Shown piece by piece: positions 53,203-62,788 of a stretch of 64,000 nt of DNA. The notes under the pieces were generated by a model. It did not search any database. It saw nothing but the letters and a program-made list of their open reading frames with translations, and was not told the origin of the DNA. This DNA is from Martinezella lusitana (lineage in GTDB: Bacteria; Pseudomonadota; Alphaproteobacteria; Rhizobiales; Rhizobiaceae), in assembly GCF_014207095.1 (NCBI RefSeq), contig NZ_JACHBG010000005.1:62001-126000 (forward strand), given 5' to 3'. The position numbers and the translations under genes were made by a program. How positions within the stretch are numbered: position 1 is the first letter of the stretch; every line of letters starts with the position of its first letter.

Positions 53203-54689
53203 TGTTGCTGTGTCGAAGATGCGGACGAATTGCCCGGCGCTGAGCTGGCGCTGGCATCCGTTGCCTGGTTGCCGCCGGCCGCAGGCTGAGCATTCCCATC
53301 CTGACCATCGCGGCTGGCATTGCCGCCCTTACCGCTATGACCGTTCTTCCCGCCCTGGCCGTTGTGGCGATGATGCTGTTGCTGCTCGCCGCCATTGCCC
53401 TGACTGCCCTGCGCATCGTTCTCGGCGACAGGCTGACCCTGGTCGCCCGCTGCCGGCGCATTCGGCGCCGTCTGATCCTCGCTTGCCGAGATCTGGACTT
53501 TAGCTCCGTCCTGAAGCCGCGCGAAACCGGTCGTCACCACCTTGTCGCCCGCAGATACGCCATCGGCGATAACGGCGAGCGTGTCATCCTGCTGCCGCAC
53601 CTTGACCGACTTCATGGCCACGGTCTGACCGTCCTTGACGATATAGACGAAGGTGCCGTTCGGACCACGCTGAACGGCACCGCTTGGAATGACGGTAACG
53701 CCCTTCAGTGTCTCCACCAGCAGGCGGGCATTGACGAAGGCGCCGGGCCACAGTGCCAGCTTCTCATTCGGAAAATTCGCCTTCAGTTTGACCGTGCCTG
53801 TCGTGGGGTCGACCTGGTTGTCGACGACCGCCAGCGTGCCGTTATCGATTATCGTCGTTCCGTCATTGCCCATGGCCTGGACGGCGAGCGTACCGGCCGC
53901 ACTTGCCGCGTTGACGCGGGCAAGCTGCTGCTGCGGAATGGAAAACAGCACGGAAATCGGCCTGATCTGCGACAGCGTCACGATCCCTGTCGAATCCGAC
54001 GAGCTGACGAGGTTACCGACATCGACATTGCGGATACCGGTGCGCCCGTCGATCGGCGCCTTGATCGTCGTATAGTCGAGCGTCGCCTGCGCACTTTCAA
54101 TGGCCGCCGCATCAGCCTTTACCTGCGCCGTGTATTGCGCCACCAGCGAGGTCTGCGTGTCGACCTGCTGCTGCGTGCCCGAGGCGGTCTTCACCATGAG
54201 CTGATAGCGGTTCAGGTCGCGCTGGGCTCCCGCAAGCAGAGCCTCATCCTGCGCCTTCTTGGCAAGCGCCTGGTCGAGCTGCGCCTTATAGACGGAATCG
54301 TCGATACGAGCGATGACATCGCCCTTCTTGATATCCTGGCCTTCGCCAAAATCGATTTCGACGAGTCTGCCGCTGACCTGCGCACGCACCGTTACCGTAT
54401 TCAAGGCCTTCACCGAGCCGACGCCATTGATATATACGGGAACGTCGGCTGTCGTGGCATTGGAGGCCAGTACCGGAGCCGGGCCGCTGAATTGTCCCGC
54501 GCCGCGCCGTCTGCCGCCGCCTTGTCCCTGACCGCTGCGGCGTTCGCCCTGCGCCTGCTGAGCGGGTGCGTTCTGATAGCCAAGCATCCGTTCTACGTTG
54601 GCAAGCCAGAGATCACGGGTCGCATAGGCGCCGTATCCCACCGCGCCAATCACCGCCAACGACATTACGACCCGAAATGCACGAGGCAT
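53199..54689 (-). CDS. RND efflux periplasmic adaptor, MdtA-like
   Basis: 496 aa, about 80 longer than E. coli MdtA. One N-terminal membrane anchor (MPRAFRVVMSLAVIGAVGYGAYA), a Gln/Gly/Arg-rich linker (QGERRSGQGQGGGRRRGAG), the lipoyl-like halves and hairpin (GSVKALNTVTVRAQVSGRLVEIDF ... LDYTTIKAPIDGRTGI), then beta-barrel. The last 85 residues are low-complexity, rich in Gly, Gln, Asn, Ser and His. ATG at 54689 has AGGTGG five bases upstream. Confidence 0.9.
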   Translation of the reverse strand: MPRAFRVVMSLAVIGAVGYGAYATRDLWLANVERMLGYQNAPAQQAQGERRSGQGQGGGRRRGAGQFSGPAPVLASNATTADVPVYINGVGSVKALNTVTVRAQVSGRLVEIDFGEGQDIKKGDVIARIDDSVYKAQLDQALAKKAQDEALLAGAQRDLNRYQLMVKTASGTQQQVDTQTSLVAQYTAQVKADAAAIESAQATLDYTTIKAPIDGRTGIRNVDVGNLVSSSDSTGIVTLSQIRPISVLFSIPQQQLARVNAASAAGTLAVQAMGNDGTTIIDNGTLAVVDNQVDPTTGTVKLKANFPNEKLALWPGAFVNARLLVETLKGVTVIPSGAVQRGPNGTFVYIVKDGQTVAMKSVKVRQQDDTLAVIADGVSAGDKVVTTGFARLQDGAKVQISASEDQTAPNAPAAGDQGQPVAENDAQGSQGNGGEQQQHHRHNGQGGKNGHSGKGGNASRDGQDGNAQPAAGGNQATDASASSAPGNSSASSTQQQ

Positions 54690-54905
54690 TAGTCCACCTT
54701 CCTTCAAAGCGTTCGGCGACCAGCGATCCGCCGCTATTCTATGGCGCGACTCTAGCTTGCATCGTGCCGCTTAGGAATTTGGTATTGCCATTAAATTTTG
54801 TCCATTTTTGCGGCGACTTAGCGAAATAAATTGTCACATTACATAAAACCAGGGTTGTAGTCGCAAACGCTGGCTGCCGATGCAAGTTGCTGTTGCCGTT
54901 GGGCG

Positions 54906-56012
54906 TCAGAGCACCCCCCAGCCGCGATAACGTCCGCGACCCGTCATCTCGCGCAGGCCAAGCTCGTTGACCAGATTGAGTGCTCCTCTGGGTGTCACGC
55001 CCACATGCCGGGCGATCATCTTTGCCGAAACAATCGGCCGCGACAGCACGATATCGATCACCTCGGGCAGGCTGCTGTTCGATCGCCGGTCCCTGAGGCG
55101 CAGCTCCATCTGCAGCTTGGCGAGCGAAAGGCGGTCCAGCTCCTTGAGGCCGGAATCCGCCGAGTGAACCATGGCCTCAAGAAACGCAGTCAGGCGCGTG
55201 ATACGATCCGACGCGCGTCGACGATCATGCCGGACGGCCTTCAGGCCGACATTTAGGCAGAAAAGATGCGAGGTCACCTTGCCGCGGCTGCGCAAATAGG
55301 CGCTGACCAGCAAACCGCCGAGCCAATGTTGCCGCCGCAGCGGCTCGATCCGCTCCCAGGCGTCGAAAAGCACCGCCGCGCCGAGAACGGGCGGCAGGAG
55401 ATCGGCATCGCGAATGACCGCGCGCCAGCTTTCCAGCCGCTCGTCCTCGTCCCAATCTTCGTCATGCACGAGAGCGAGCGGGTCATCGATCGTCTCCGGC
55501 CTGACCTCGGGTATGCCGCCGCTCAAAATCTTTTCCGATCGGGCAAGGATGGCGTCGATCTCGGCAAAATCAACGCCGAAATCCTCCTCTTCGCCCTCTT
55601 CCTGCACTTCCTCCGCGGTGGTCTCCGACAATACCGAACGCCGCGTGACAACATCCTCGACGTCTCCGACATCGCCGCGCAGAACGGCAAGGCCGGCAGC
55701 ATCCAGCCCCCAGGCGGGGTCGGCATTCCAAAGGCGGCGCCTGACCCGCAGCACCGCATGGGCGATCGTCAATTCATGCGTCGGCGCACGCGCATCCATG
55801 CGTGCATCATGCAGCACAAGATCTTCCACATGCACCAGCTCGCCACCGACCCAAAGCGCCCCGGCCGCATCGAAGAAATGCCCGCGCTCGCGAAAACCTT
55901 CCCCGACAACATGCCGCAACACGCGCTCATCCAATCGCGCCAGCATATCTTCCGCCTTGACGATAGCAGGCAGAAGCGTTGGCAACGGAAGCGTGGTCAG
56001 ATCGTATCGCAT
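54906..56012 (-). CDS. DUF1612 / RHE_PE00001-family protein with C-terminal helix-turn-helix
   Basis: 368 aa. Central DUF1612 region with acidic stretches (EEVQEEGEEEDFGVDFAEID near 130-150; HDEDWDEDERLESWRAVIRDADLLPPVLGAAVLFDAWERI near 185-225), and a C-terminal winged-helix segment (SAKMIARHVGVTPRGALNLVNELGLREMTGRGRYRGWGVL). The family is found almost only in Rhizobiales, on plasmids and chromosomes; a Fic- or plasmid-related DNA role has been suggested but I know of no firm function. Single gene; weak RBS at ATG 56012. Confidence 0.85.
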   Translation of the reverse strand: MRYDLTTLPLPTLLPAIVKAEDMLARLDERVLRHVVGEGFRERGHFFDAAGALWVGGELVHVEDLVLHDARMDARAPTHELTIAHAVLRVRRRLWNADPAWGLDAAGLAVLRGDVGDVEDVVTRRSVLSETTAEEVQEEGEEEDFGVDFAEIDAILARSEKILSGGIPEVRPETIDDPLALVHDEDWDEDERLESWRAVIRDADLLPPVLGAAVLFDAWERIEPLRRQHWLGGLLVSAYLRSRGKVTSHLFCLNVGLKAVRHDRRRASDRITRLTAFLEAMVHSADSGLKELDRLSLAKLQMELRLRDRRSNSSLPEVIDIVLSRPIVSAKMIARHVGVTPRGALNLVNELGLREMTGRGRYRGWGVL

Positions 56013-56117
56013 TGGAATCGCATCATTGAATCGGCCTTACGGAACCTATCATCGCCGCACGCTGCAAGATAGAAAGAGGCATCTGTGAACTGTGGACGAC
56101 AATTCCTATTTTAGGCC

Positions 56118-56148
56118 TTGACCTTCCAGCAACAGGAAGGTTCATAAC
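56118..56148 (+). promoter_or_regulatory. CueR-type promoter of the copper ATPase gene
   Basis: -35 TTGACC (56118-56123) and -10 CATAAC (56143-56148) are 19 bp apart, and a perfect dyad ACCTTCC-N7-GGAAGGT (56121-56141) fills the spacer. This is the standard MerR/CueR arrangement, nearly the E. coli copA promoter word for word. cueR lies downstream of the ATPase gene. Confidence 0.88.
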
Positions 56149-56186
56149 CTCATCCAACGCTCCCTTTCGGGGCAATGGAGTTTGAT

Positions 56187-58700
56187 ATGGCATTGCATGA
56201 CGAACACGATCATAGCCATCACGGCCACGGTCACCACCACCATCACGACCACGGCGGCCAGCCGCAGGAGACTGTAACGCGCGATCCCGTTTGCGGCATG
56301 ACAGTCGATCCGAATGCCGGCAAACCGTCGCTGGATTACCAGGGCCGCACATTTCACTTCTGCTGCAACGGTTGCCGCACGAAGTTCGAGGCGGCGCCTG
56401 AGAATTATCTGACCGCCAAGGACCCGACCTGCGGCATGACGGTCGATCGCGCCACCGCACGCCATCTTGCAAAGTACGAAGGCGAGAAATTCTACTTCTG
56501 CTCGGCCGGCTGCAAGACCAAATTCGAGGCTGACCCGACGGCCTATCTCAACGGCAACAGGCCTGCACCGAAACCCGTGCCGAAGGGCACGCTCTATACC
56601 TGCCCGATGCATCCCGAGGTCGTCAGCGACCATCCGGGCGATTGTCCGAAATGCGGGATGGCGCTGGAGCCCATGGGCGTGCCCGCCGCCGACGAAGGGC
56701 CGAATCCGGAACTGGTCGACTTCACGCGCCGGCTCTGGATCAGTGCTGCCTTGTCGCTGCCCTTGCTTGTCATTAGCATGGGTCCGATGGTCGGTCTCCC
56801 CGTGCGCGACTGGATCGGTGAACCGATCGCCACCTGGATCGAACTCGTTCTGGCGACCCCGGTTGTGCTGTGGGCTGCCCTGCCCTTCTTCCGCCGCGCC
56901 TGGAACTCGATCGTCAATCGCAGCCCCAACATGTGGACGCTGATCGGCCTCGGCGTTGGCACCGCCTATCTCTATAGCATCGTCGCCACTTTGGCGCCGG
57001 GCCTGTTCCCGATGAGCTTCCGCGGGCACGGCGAAAGCGTGCCTGTGTATTTCGAGGCGGCTTCGGTCATCATTGCGCTTGTTTTCGTCGGACAGGTGCT
57101 GGAGTTGAAGGCCCGGGAACGCACGGGTTCCGCCATTCGCGCCCTCCTCGATCTGGCGCCGAAGACGGCACGCCGCATCGGCGATGATGGTAGCGAAAAC
57201 GACGTGCCCGTTGACGAAATCCAGGCTGGAGACCGACTGCGTGTGCGTCCCGGCGAGCGTGTTCCGGTGGACGGTTCCGTCATCGAGGGGCAGTCCACCA
57301 TTGATGAATCGATGATCACGGGCGAACCCCTGCCGGTCGAAAAGGTAAAGGGCGATGCCGTGACCGGCGGCACGATCAACAAGAACGGCGCACTCATCAT
57401 GCAGGCGGAGAAGGTCGGCGCCGAAACGACGCTGTCGCGCATCGTCGAACTCGTCGCCAAGGCACAGCGCTCTCGTGCGCCGATCCAGACCATGGTCGAT
57501 CGCGTCTCCGCCGTTTTCGTGCCTGCCGTCGTCGCGGCCGCGATCGTCGCCTTCGCCGTCTGGGCCTTCGTCGGGCCGGAGCCGCGGCTTGCACATGCGC
57601 TGCTCGCCGCCGTCGCGGTGTTGATCATTGCCTGCCCATGTGCGCTTGGGCTGGCGACCCCCATGTCCATCATGATCGCCACTGGCCGTGGCGCGCAGGA
57701 AGGCGTGCTGGTACGCGATGCCGAGGCGCTGGAGCGCTTCGCCAAGGTCGACACGCTGATCGTCGACAAGACGGGCACGCTCACCGAAGGCAAGCCCAAC
57801 CTGACCGATATCGTCGCTGTCAACGGTATCGAGCAAGGGCGACTGCTGTCGCTCGCCGCCAGCCTCGAACGGGGTTCGGAACATCCGCTCGCGGAGGCCA
57901 TCGTTGCCGGTGCCGAGGAGCGCGGGACAGGTCTTGTCGACATCTCCGGCTTTTCGGCGATAACGGGCAAGGGCGTGAAAGGCAGCGCCGGCAACACGCC
58001 GATCGCACTCAGCAATGCCGCGATGATGGCCGATCTTGGCATTTCCACGGAGGCGTTGAAGGTTGAGACCGAACGTCTGCGCGGCGAAGGCAAGACCGTG
58101 ATGTTCGTTGCCATCGACAACAGGCTCGCCGGTCTTGTCGCCGTTGCGGATCGGATCAAGCCGACCACGGCAGCCGCGATCAAGGAACTGCACGAGAGCG
58201 GCCTGAAGATCGTCATGGCGACCGGCGACAACGGCAAGACTGCCGCCGCCGTCGCCAAGCAGCTCGGCATTGACGAGGTGCGGGCAGACATGTTGCCGGA
58301 AGGCAAGAAGGCGCTGATCGACGAATTGCGGGCCAAGGGTCACATCGTTGCCATGGCCGGCGACGGCGTCAACGACGCTCCCGCACTCGCCTCCGCCGAT
58401 GTTGGCATAGCCATGGGCACGGGCGCCGACGTCGCCATGGAAAGCGCCGGTATCACGCTGGTGAAGGGCGACCTCAACGGCATCGTCCGGGCACGCCGCC
58501 TGTCGGAAGCGACCATCCGCAACATCAGGCAGAACCTCGCCTTCGCCTTCGGCTACAATGCCCTCGGCGTGCCCTTGGCGGCCGGCGTGCTCTACCCGGT
58601 CTTCGGCCTCCTTCTGTCGCCGATGATCGCAGCCGCCGCGATGAGCCTGTCCTCGGTCTCGGTCATCGCCAATGCGCTGAGACTACGGTTGGCCAAATAA
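56187..58700 (+). CDS. copA: Copper-exporting P1B-type ATPase with YHS domains
   Basis: 837 aa. A His-rich tail (about 5-22) is followed by two YHS domains (33-75 and 79-121, each with D-P-x-CGM and paired cysteines), then a YTCPMHP heavy-metal-binding domain (137-163). Next come the P-type core: TGES-like TGEPLP, the CPC ion site in [18 protein letters not shown] phosphorylation site, HP in GSEHPLAEA and [10 protein letters not shown]. No GMxCxxC metal-binding domain. ATG at 56187 has GGAG six bases upstream; ATG 56175 is possible. Exports Cu(I) (or Ag(I)) from the cytosol; controlled by CueR. Confidence 0.92.
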   Translation: MALHDEHDHSHHGHGHHHHHDHGGQPQETVTRDPVCGMTVDPNAGKPSLDYQGRTFHFCCNGCRTKFEAAPENYLTAKDPTCGMTVDRATARHLAKYEGEKFYFCSAGCKTKFEADPTAYLNGNRPAPKPVPKGTLYTCPMHPEVVSDHPGDCPKCGMALEPMGVPAADEGPNPELVDFTRRLWISAALSLPLLVISMGPMVGLPVRDWIGEPIATWIELVLATPVVLWAALPFFRRAWNSIVNRSPNMWTLIGLGVGTAYLYSIVATLAPGLFPMSFRGHGESVPVYFEAASVIIALVFVGQVLELKARERTGSAIRALLDLAPKTARRIGDDGSENDVPVDEIQAGDRLRVRPGERVPVDGSVIEGQSTIDESMITGEPLPVEKVKGDAVTGGTINKNGALIMQAEKVGAETTLSRIVELVAKAQRSRAPIQTMVDRVSAVFVPAVVAAAIVAFAVWAFVGPEPRLAHALLAAVAVLIIACPCALGLATPMSIMIATGRGAQEGVLVRDAEALERFAKVDTLIVDKTGTLTEGKPNLTDIVAVNGIEQGRLLSLAASLERGSEHPLAEAIVAGAEERGTGLVDISGFSAITGKGVKGSAGNTPIALSNAAMMADLGISTEALKVETERLRGEGKTVMFVAIDNRLAGLVAVADRIKPTTAAAIKELHESGLKIVMATGDNGKTAAAVAKQLGIDEVRADMLPEGKKALIDELRAKGHIVAMAGDGVNDAPALASADVGIAMGTGADVAMESAGITLVKGDLNGIVRARRLSEATIRNIRQNLAFAFGYNALGVPLAAGVLYPVFGLLLSPMIAAAAMSLSSVSVIANALRLRLAK

Positions 58701-58706
58701 GAACAG

Positions 58707-58739
58707 TCCCGGGAGGATCGCAGCGCGGTTCTCCCGGGA
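58707..58739 (+). other. Hairpin between copA and cueR
   Basis: Perfect 9-bp arms TCCCGGGAG (58707-58715) and CTCCCGGGA (58731-58739), 15-base loop, no T-tract. Probably protects the copA message or reduces read-through into cueR. Confidence 0.5.
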
Positions 58740-58806
58740 ATACATGGAAACAAGCACAGGGCTGGGCGATTCCTTGAAACGCCCGACCGCTTGAAGGGAG
58801 AAGCAG

Positions 58807-59193
58807 ATGAATATCGGTGAAGCATCCGGCCGTTCGGGCCTGCCGGCCAAGACGATCCGCTACTATGAAGATATCGGCCTCATCCGCCCCGATCGCAGCG
58901 ACAACGGCTATCGCGATTATGGCGCCGACGACGTGCACAAGCTGCGCTTCCTGCATCGCTCGCGCAGCCTCGGCTTCTCGGTGGAGGAATGCCGGCAGCT
59001 GCTGGCGCTCTATGAGGACAAGAGCCGTGCCAGCGCCGACGTCAAGGATATGGCAAGCACCAAGCTTGTCGAGATCGACCGCAAGATCCGCGAACTAACG
59101 GAGCTGCGCCGCACACTGGAGCACCTCGTTCACGCCTGCCACGGCAACGAACGGCCCGACTGTCCGATCCTGGAGGAATTGTCGGAGGGGTGA
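58807..59193 (+). CDS. cueR: MerR-family copper regulator CueR
   Basis: 128 aa. N-terminal MerR winged helix (MNIGEASGRSGLPAKTIRYYEDIGL ... NGYRDY), dimerisation helix, and a Cu(I)-binding loop with Cys111 and Cys119 (C-HGNERPD-C), the spacing of E. coli CueR (Cys112/Cys120). Activates the promoter at 56118 when bound to Cu(I), Ag(I) or Au(I). Read from the copA operon or its own short leader. Confidence 0.93.
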   Translation: MNIGEASGRSGLPAKTIRYYEDIGLIRPDRSDNGYRDYGADDVHKLRFLHRSRSLGFSVEECRQLLALYEDKSRASADVKDMASTKLVEIDRKIRELTELRRTLEHLVHACHGNERPDCPILEELSEG

Positions 59194-59365
59194 AGTTGAG
59201 CTGTAGAGCTGCTCCGCTATGCCCGACATCCCAGCCGCCCGCGCCAGCCGGGAGAGTACTAGGACGAGAAGCCCTTATGAAAAGCTCCGGAGTAGACCGC
59301 CGCCACAGATTGCTGTTGCGGACAACATGGCCTAAGGATATCGCAAGATTGAAAACGGATATCCC

Positions 59366-59593
59366 ATGCCCCTCTACATCAAAGATGATGCCATCGACCG
59401 CCTGGCGCGACGCTACCAGGCATTGACGAAAAGCCCGACCAAGACTGAAGCCGTGAGGCTTGCCTTGCAGAAGGCCCTGGATGAAGAGCTGACCAAGCCC
59501 GCCCTCGCCGAGGTCGCCGTCGCCTTCTGCCGCAATCTCCGACGGAAGGCCGATGCGAAAAGCGGAAACGACAGTGCAGAAGGGAGCGCCTGA
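59366..59593 (+). CDS. vapB: VapB-family antitoxin (PSK/Rv0623-like)
   Basis: 75 aa. N-terminal ribbon-helix-helix-like segment (LYIKDDAIDRLARRYQALTKSPTKTEAVRLALQKALDEEL) and a C-terminal tail for toxin binding. Stop and toxin start share one base (TGATG at 59591-59595), the standard antitoxin-first arrangement. Probably represses its own promoter. Confidence 0.88.
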   Translation: MPLYIKDDAIDRLARRYQALTKSPTKTEAVRLALQKALDEELTKPALAEVAVAFCRNLRRKADAKSGNDSAEGSA

Positions 59594-59988
59594 TGTTTAT
59601 CGACGCCTCGGTCCTGTCGGCCATGATGACGAATGAGGAGGATGCGCGCGGCTTTGCCAATCGCATGCAATTGGCAACGGCGAGAATGACATCGCCGGCA
59701 GAAGCAATGCATGCGGCAATTGAGATCTCGGCAACGCTTGCACTTTCACCCGCGGAGGCGGGAGAAGCCGTACGCACCTTCCTGCAACTCATGAATATTC
59801 AGCTGCTTGCCGTACCGCCCCGCGCGGCCTTTATAGCGGCGGAGACATATGAGCGTTACGGCCAAGGCGACCACCCGGCCCGCCTCAGCCTCGACGATTG
59901 CATGACTTACGCCTGCGCTCGTTACTATCGCCAGCCGCTATTGTCGAAAAGCGGCCGGTTCGATCAGACCGATATCGAGCTGGCTTGA
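59593..59988 (+). CDS. vapC: VapC-family PIN-domain ribonuclease toxin
   Basis: 131 aa. The PIN acidic set is complete: Asp4 (FIDAS), Glu in SPAEAMHA, Asp in LSLDDC and Asp in FDQTDIE, so it should be active. Cleaves RNA, in known cases initiator tRNA or rRNA, unless bound by VapB. Overlaps vapB by one base. Confidence 0.88.
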   Translation: MFIDASVLSAMMTNEEDARGFANRMQLATARMTSPAEAMHAAIEISATLALSPAEAGEAVRTFLQLMNIQLLAVPPRAAFIAAETYERYGQGDHPARLSLDDCMTYACARYYRQPLLSKSGRFDQTDIELA

Positions 59989-60010
59989 AACCGCTCGATC
60001 CGGCAAACCG

Positions 60011-60313
60011 TTACGGGCAAAGGGACGATGGGCCTGCCGCATATGTCGAGCGCACGCCGACTGCGTTCGGAGCAGCAGCGCATTGCAGACGGGACATGGA
60101 GTCGCCGGCGCGGATCGGGCCGGTCACCGACGGATCGGTATTGATGCGGCCGTCCGGAAGGATCGCATCCTTCGAATGGTCGACATTGCCGACATCGGTC
60201 TGAATTGTCTCAACCTTGAGGTTCTTGTGACGATGCTTGTGCACCTGCTCGGCCATGGCAGCGCTGGACATGCCGATGACGAGAGCAGAGATAGCGAGAG
60301 TTTTGAGCAGCAT
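60011..60313 (-). CDS. Small secreted protein, 100 aa
   Basis: Signal peptide about 1-21 (MLLKTLAISALVIGMSSAAMA), then a His/Lys-rich start (EQVHKHRHKNLK), followed by SKDAILPDGRINTDPSVTGPIRAGD and a C-terminal part with two cysteines. Periplasmic location is likely; metal binding by the HKHRHK stretch is a guess. ATG at 60313. Unknown family. Confidence 0.6.
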   Translation of the reverse strand: MLLKTLAISALVIGMSSAAMAEQVHKHRHKNLKVETIQTDVGNVDHSKDAILPDGRINTDPSVTGPIRAGDSMSRLQCAAAPNAVGVRSTYAAGPSSLCP

Positions 60314-60404
60314 AAGACTGGCTCCTGTAGGAGTTGAGGCCCCACACATATGGGAACTGACAAGTGAATTTACAGCGGCTTGCCTGTCAATATCGTTAAG
60401 ACTT

Positions 60405-61856
60405 TTAAGGTTTTGATGACGCTTTCATCTTGTGCCGCGACACCTCGGCGCCAGCATCGTGGGGTAGGCTGACAAAGCGCAACGCGGAGATGGCACCGAT
60501 AAGGCCAATCACGAGGAAAGCCCAGCGGAAATCGGCCAGCGAAAGCGTTTCCCCACCATGAATCGTGCGCGAGAGATTGAGCATGGTTGCAGCAACCGCA
60601 ACGCCAAGCAGCAACGATACCTGTTGCAACATGCTTGAGAGGGTGGAGGCAGAACTGCGTTGCGCGGCATGAATATCGGCAAAGCCGAGCGTGTTCAGCG
60701 CCGTGAAATTCATCGACCGCGACAGGCCGGCAATAAATAGCAGGCAATATATCAGCAGATCCGGTGTCGACGGCGACAGGAATCCACAAGCACCGATGCT
60801 CGCTGACGAAATCAGGCCGTTAACGACGAGCACGTTCCGGAAGCCGAAAATCCTCAACATCTGCGTCGTGATCGCCTTCATGCCGAGATTGCCGGCGAAA
60901 TAGAACAGCAGATAGGTACCGGCATCGATCGCCGTGCGGCCGAAGCCGACCTGAAAGAGCAGCGGGATCAGGAAGGGAGTCGCGTTGATCGCGACGCGGC
61001 TCGCCGTGCCGGCCGAAAGCGTCGACATGGCGAAGGTCTGCACCTTGAAGGCGGAGAGATCGAGCAAGGGCGCATCGACCCTCATGAAGTGCCGGGTGGC
61101 AATGACGGAAAAGACCACACCGGCGGCAATGAGGCCGATGCTCGGTGCCAATCCCGTCGTCCCCTGAACCACGAATTCCAGACCGGCGAGCAGGAAGGTC
61201 AGCCCCGCAGCCGATTGCACGAAGCCGAGGAGGTCAAGCCGCGCGACCTTTTCCTCCCGCTGATCCGGCACGAAGCGCAGCACCAGACCGAGGCCGATGA
61301 TACCGATCGGGATATTGATCAGGAAGTTCCAGTGCCAGCTGAGATAGGTGGTGATGAAGCTGCCGAGCACCGGGCCAATGACTGGCGCCGTCAACGCCGG
61401 CCAGGTGATCATCGACATCGCATGGACGAGATCGGATTTGCGCGCGCTTTTCAGTACGATGATACGGCCGACAGGCGTCATCAGCGCGCTGCCGACGCCT
61501 TGAACGGCGCGAGCGAGGATGAATTCGGCGAGACTGCCCGAAAGGCCGCAGAACAGCGAGGCCACGGTGAAGATGGTGATCGACGCCAGAAACACGCGCC
61601 GCGCGCCGTAGCGATCGCCCGCCCAACCCGCCAGCGGCACGAAGGCGGCCATGGTCAGCAGATAGACGGTGATACCGATGCTCATCGATACCGGCTCGAC
61701 GCCGAAGGTTTTCGCCATCTGCGGCAGCGATGTGGTGACGATGGTGCCGTCCAGGATCTGCATGAAGAAGGAAACGGCAACCACGAAAGCGATGATGCGA
61801 GACTGCCGGCCGAAACTTGCTTCGGAGGGCTCTTCTGTGGTCCGGGCAACGGTCAT
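60405..61856 (-). CDS. DHA2-type MFS multidrug exporter (EmrB/QacA family)
   Basis: 483 aa with about 14 membrane segments. Motif C-like ILDGTIVTTSLPQMAKTFGV in TM1 and motif A GDRYGARRVFLASI after TM2 are typical of DHA2 drug:H+ antiporters. ATG at 61856; the longer frame adds no membrane character. No membrane-fusion (EmrA) or regulator gene is adjacent. Substrate unknown. Confidence 0.9.
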   Translation of the reverse strand: MTVARTTEEPSEASFGRQSRIIAFVVAVSFFMQILDGTIVTTSLPQMAKTFGVEPVSMSIGITVYLLTMAAFVPLAGWAGDRYGARRVFLASITIFTVASLFCGLSGSLAEFILARAVQGVGSALMTPVGRIIVLKSARKSDLVHAMSMITWPALTAPVIGPVLGSFITTYLSWHWNFLINIPIGIIGLGLVLRFVPDQREEKVARLDLLGFVQSAAGLTFLLAGLEFVVQGTTGLAPSIGLIAAGVVFSVIATRHFMRVDAPLLDLSAFKVQTFAMSTLSAGTASRVAINATPFLIPLLFQVGFGRTAIDAGTYLLFYFAGNLGMKAITTQMLRIFGFRNVLVVNGLISSASIGACGFLSPSTPDLLIYCLLFIAGLSRSMNFTALNTLGFADIHAAQRSSASTLSSMLQQVSLLLGVAVAATMLNLSRTIHGGETLSLADFRWAFLVIGLIGAISALRFVSLPHDAGAEVSRHKMKASSKP

Positions 61857-62048
61857 GACATGAAATTTCGGAAAATAGCGTTCAAAGGGCGCCGGTTCGA
61901 CCGGCAACAATCATAGGATCATTGAATACGCCCATCGCACGGGCTTGCAAAGCCGCAAACCCACGCCGGCATCGTCAAAGATTGACACGGTGACACAAGA
62001 GCCGCGATTTCCGGCAAGCTTGCCTCTGTCCGTCGCATCCCGTGGATG

Positions 62049-62711
62049 TCAATCGTCCGAGTAGCGCTGCTCGCGCCATGGGTCGCCATACATATGATAG
62101 CCGTTCTTCTCCCAAAAGCCGGCGCGGTCGGCGCCGATGAGTTCGATGCGGCTCAGCCATTTCGCGCTCTTCCAGAAATAAAGATGCGGCACGACGAGGC
62201 GCATCGGTCCGCCATGCTCGCGCGTTAGCGGCTGGCCCTCCCAAGCGGTGGCGAGAATGGCATCTTCAGCCGCAAAATCCGCAAGCGGCAGGTTGGTGGT
62301 ATAACCGTCATAACTCGTAAGCAGCACATGCTGCGCCTCGGCCGTCGGCATGGCGAGGTCGAGGAAATCGCGCGTCGAAACTCCTTCCCAGCGATTGTCG
62401 TAGCGCGACCAGGTCGTCACGCAATGAATGTCGCTGACATAAGTGCTTTGCTCGATCGCCTGGAAAGCCGACCAGTCGAGACTGAGCCGCTTTTCCACGA
62501 AACCAAACACATCGAGCCGCCAGCTGGAGAGGGAAATCTGCGGCTGCTCGCCAAGATCGAGCACCGGCCAGTTCTTGACGAGATGCTGCCCTGGCGGCAG
62601 CCGCTCAGTCTCAGCCCGGCTGATACGCCCGGTCAGAAACTTGCCCTCCGCCGCCCAGCGGCGCTTGGAAGTGGTGAGCTTGCTGTCGGCGGGGATCTGG
62701 TCGTCGCTCAT
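62049..62711 (-). CDS. Sulfite oxidase-fold molybdopterin oxidoreductase
   Basis: 220 aa. The Mo-ligand cysteine is in DIHCVTTWSRYDNRWEGV (about 104-121), the pterin-binding pattern of the SUOX/YedY family; GGPMRLVVPHLYFWKSAKWL near 185 is also typical. No signal peptide and no haem or dimerisation domain, so it is a cytosolic small member. Substrate unknown. ATG at 62711. Confidence 0.88.
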   Translation of the reverse strand: MSDDQIPADSKLTTSKRRWAAEGKFLTGRISRAETERLPPGQHLVKNWPVLDLGEQPQISLSSWRLDVFGFVEKRLSLDWSAFQAIEQSTYVSDIHCVTTWSRYDNRWEGVSTRDFLDLAMPTAEAQHVLLTSYDGYTTNLPLADFAAEDAILATAWEGQPLTREHGGPMRLVVPHLYFWKSAKWLSRIELIGADRAGFWEKNGYHMYGDPWREQRYSDD

Positions 62712-62788
62712 GCGGCTATCCTCTTTGCTGTACAAAGATAGGATAATCCGTGCGTGTCCGTGTCAAGTCGAAGGAAGTTGATAGCCGA

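Noticed and set aside
56142..58343. Long open frame (733 codons) on the minus strand across the copper ATPase
   Set aside because: Antisense shadow of a GC-rich gene. The plus strand carries all P-type ATPase motifs; the minus-strand product is Arg/His-rich with no recognisable domain.
59190..59426. 78-codon plus-strand frame between cueR and vapC
   Set aside because: Overlaps vapB in another frame, lacks an RBS and a conserved look; the leader of vapB explains the stretch.
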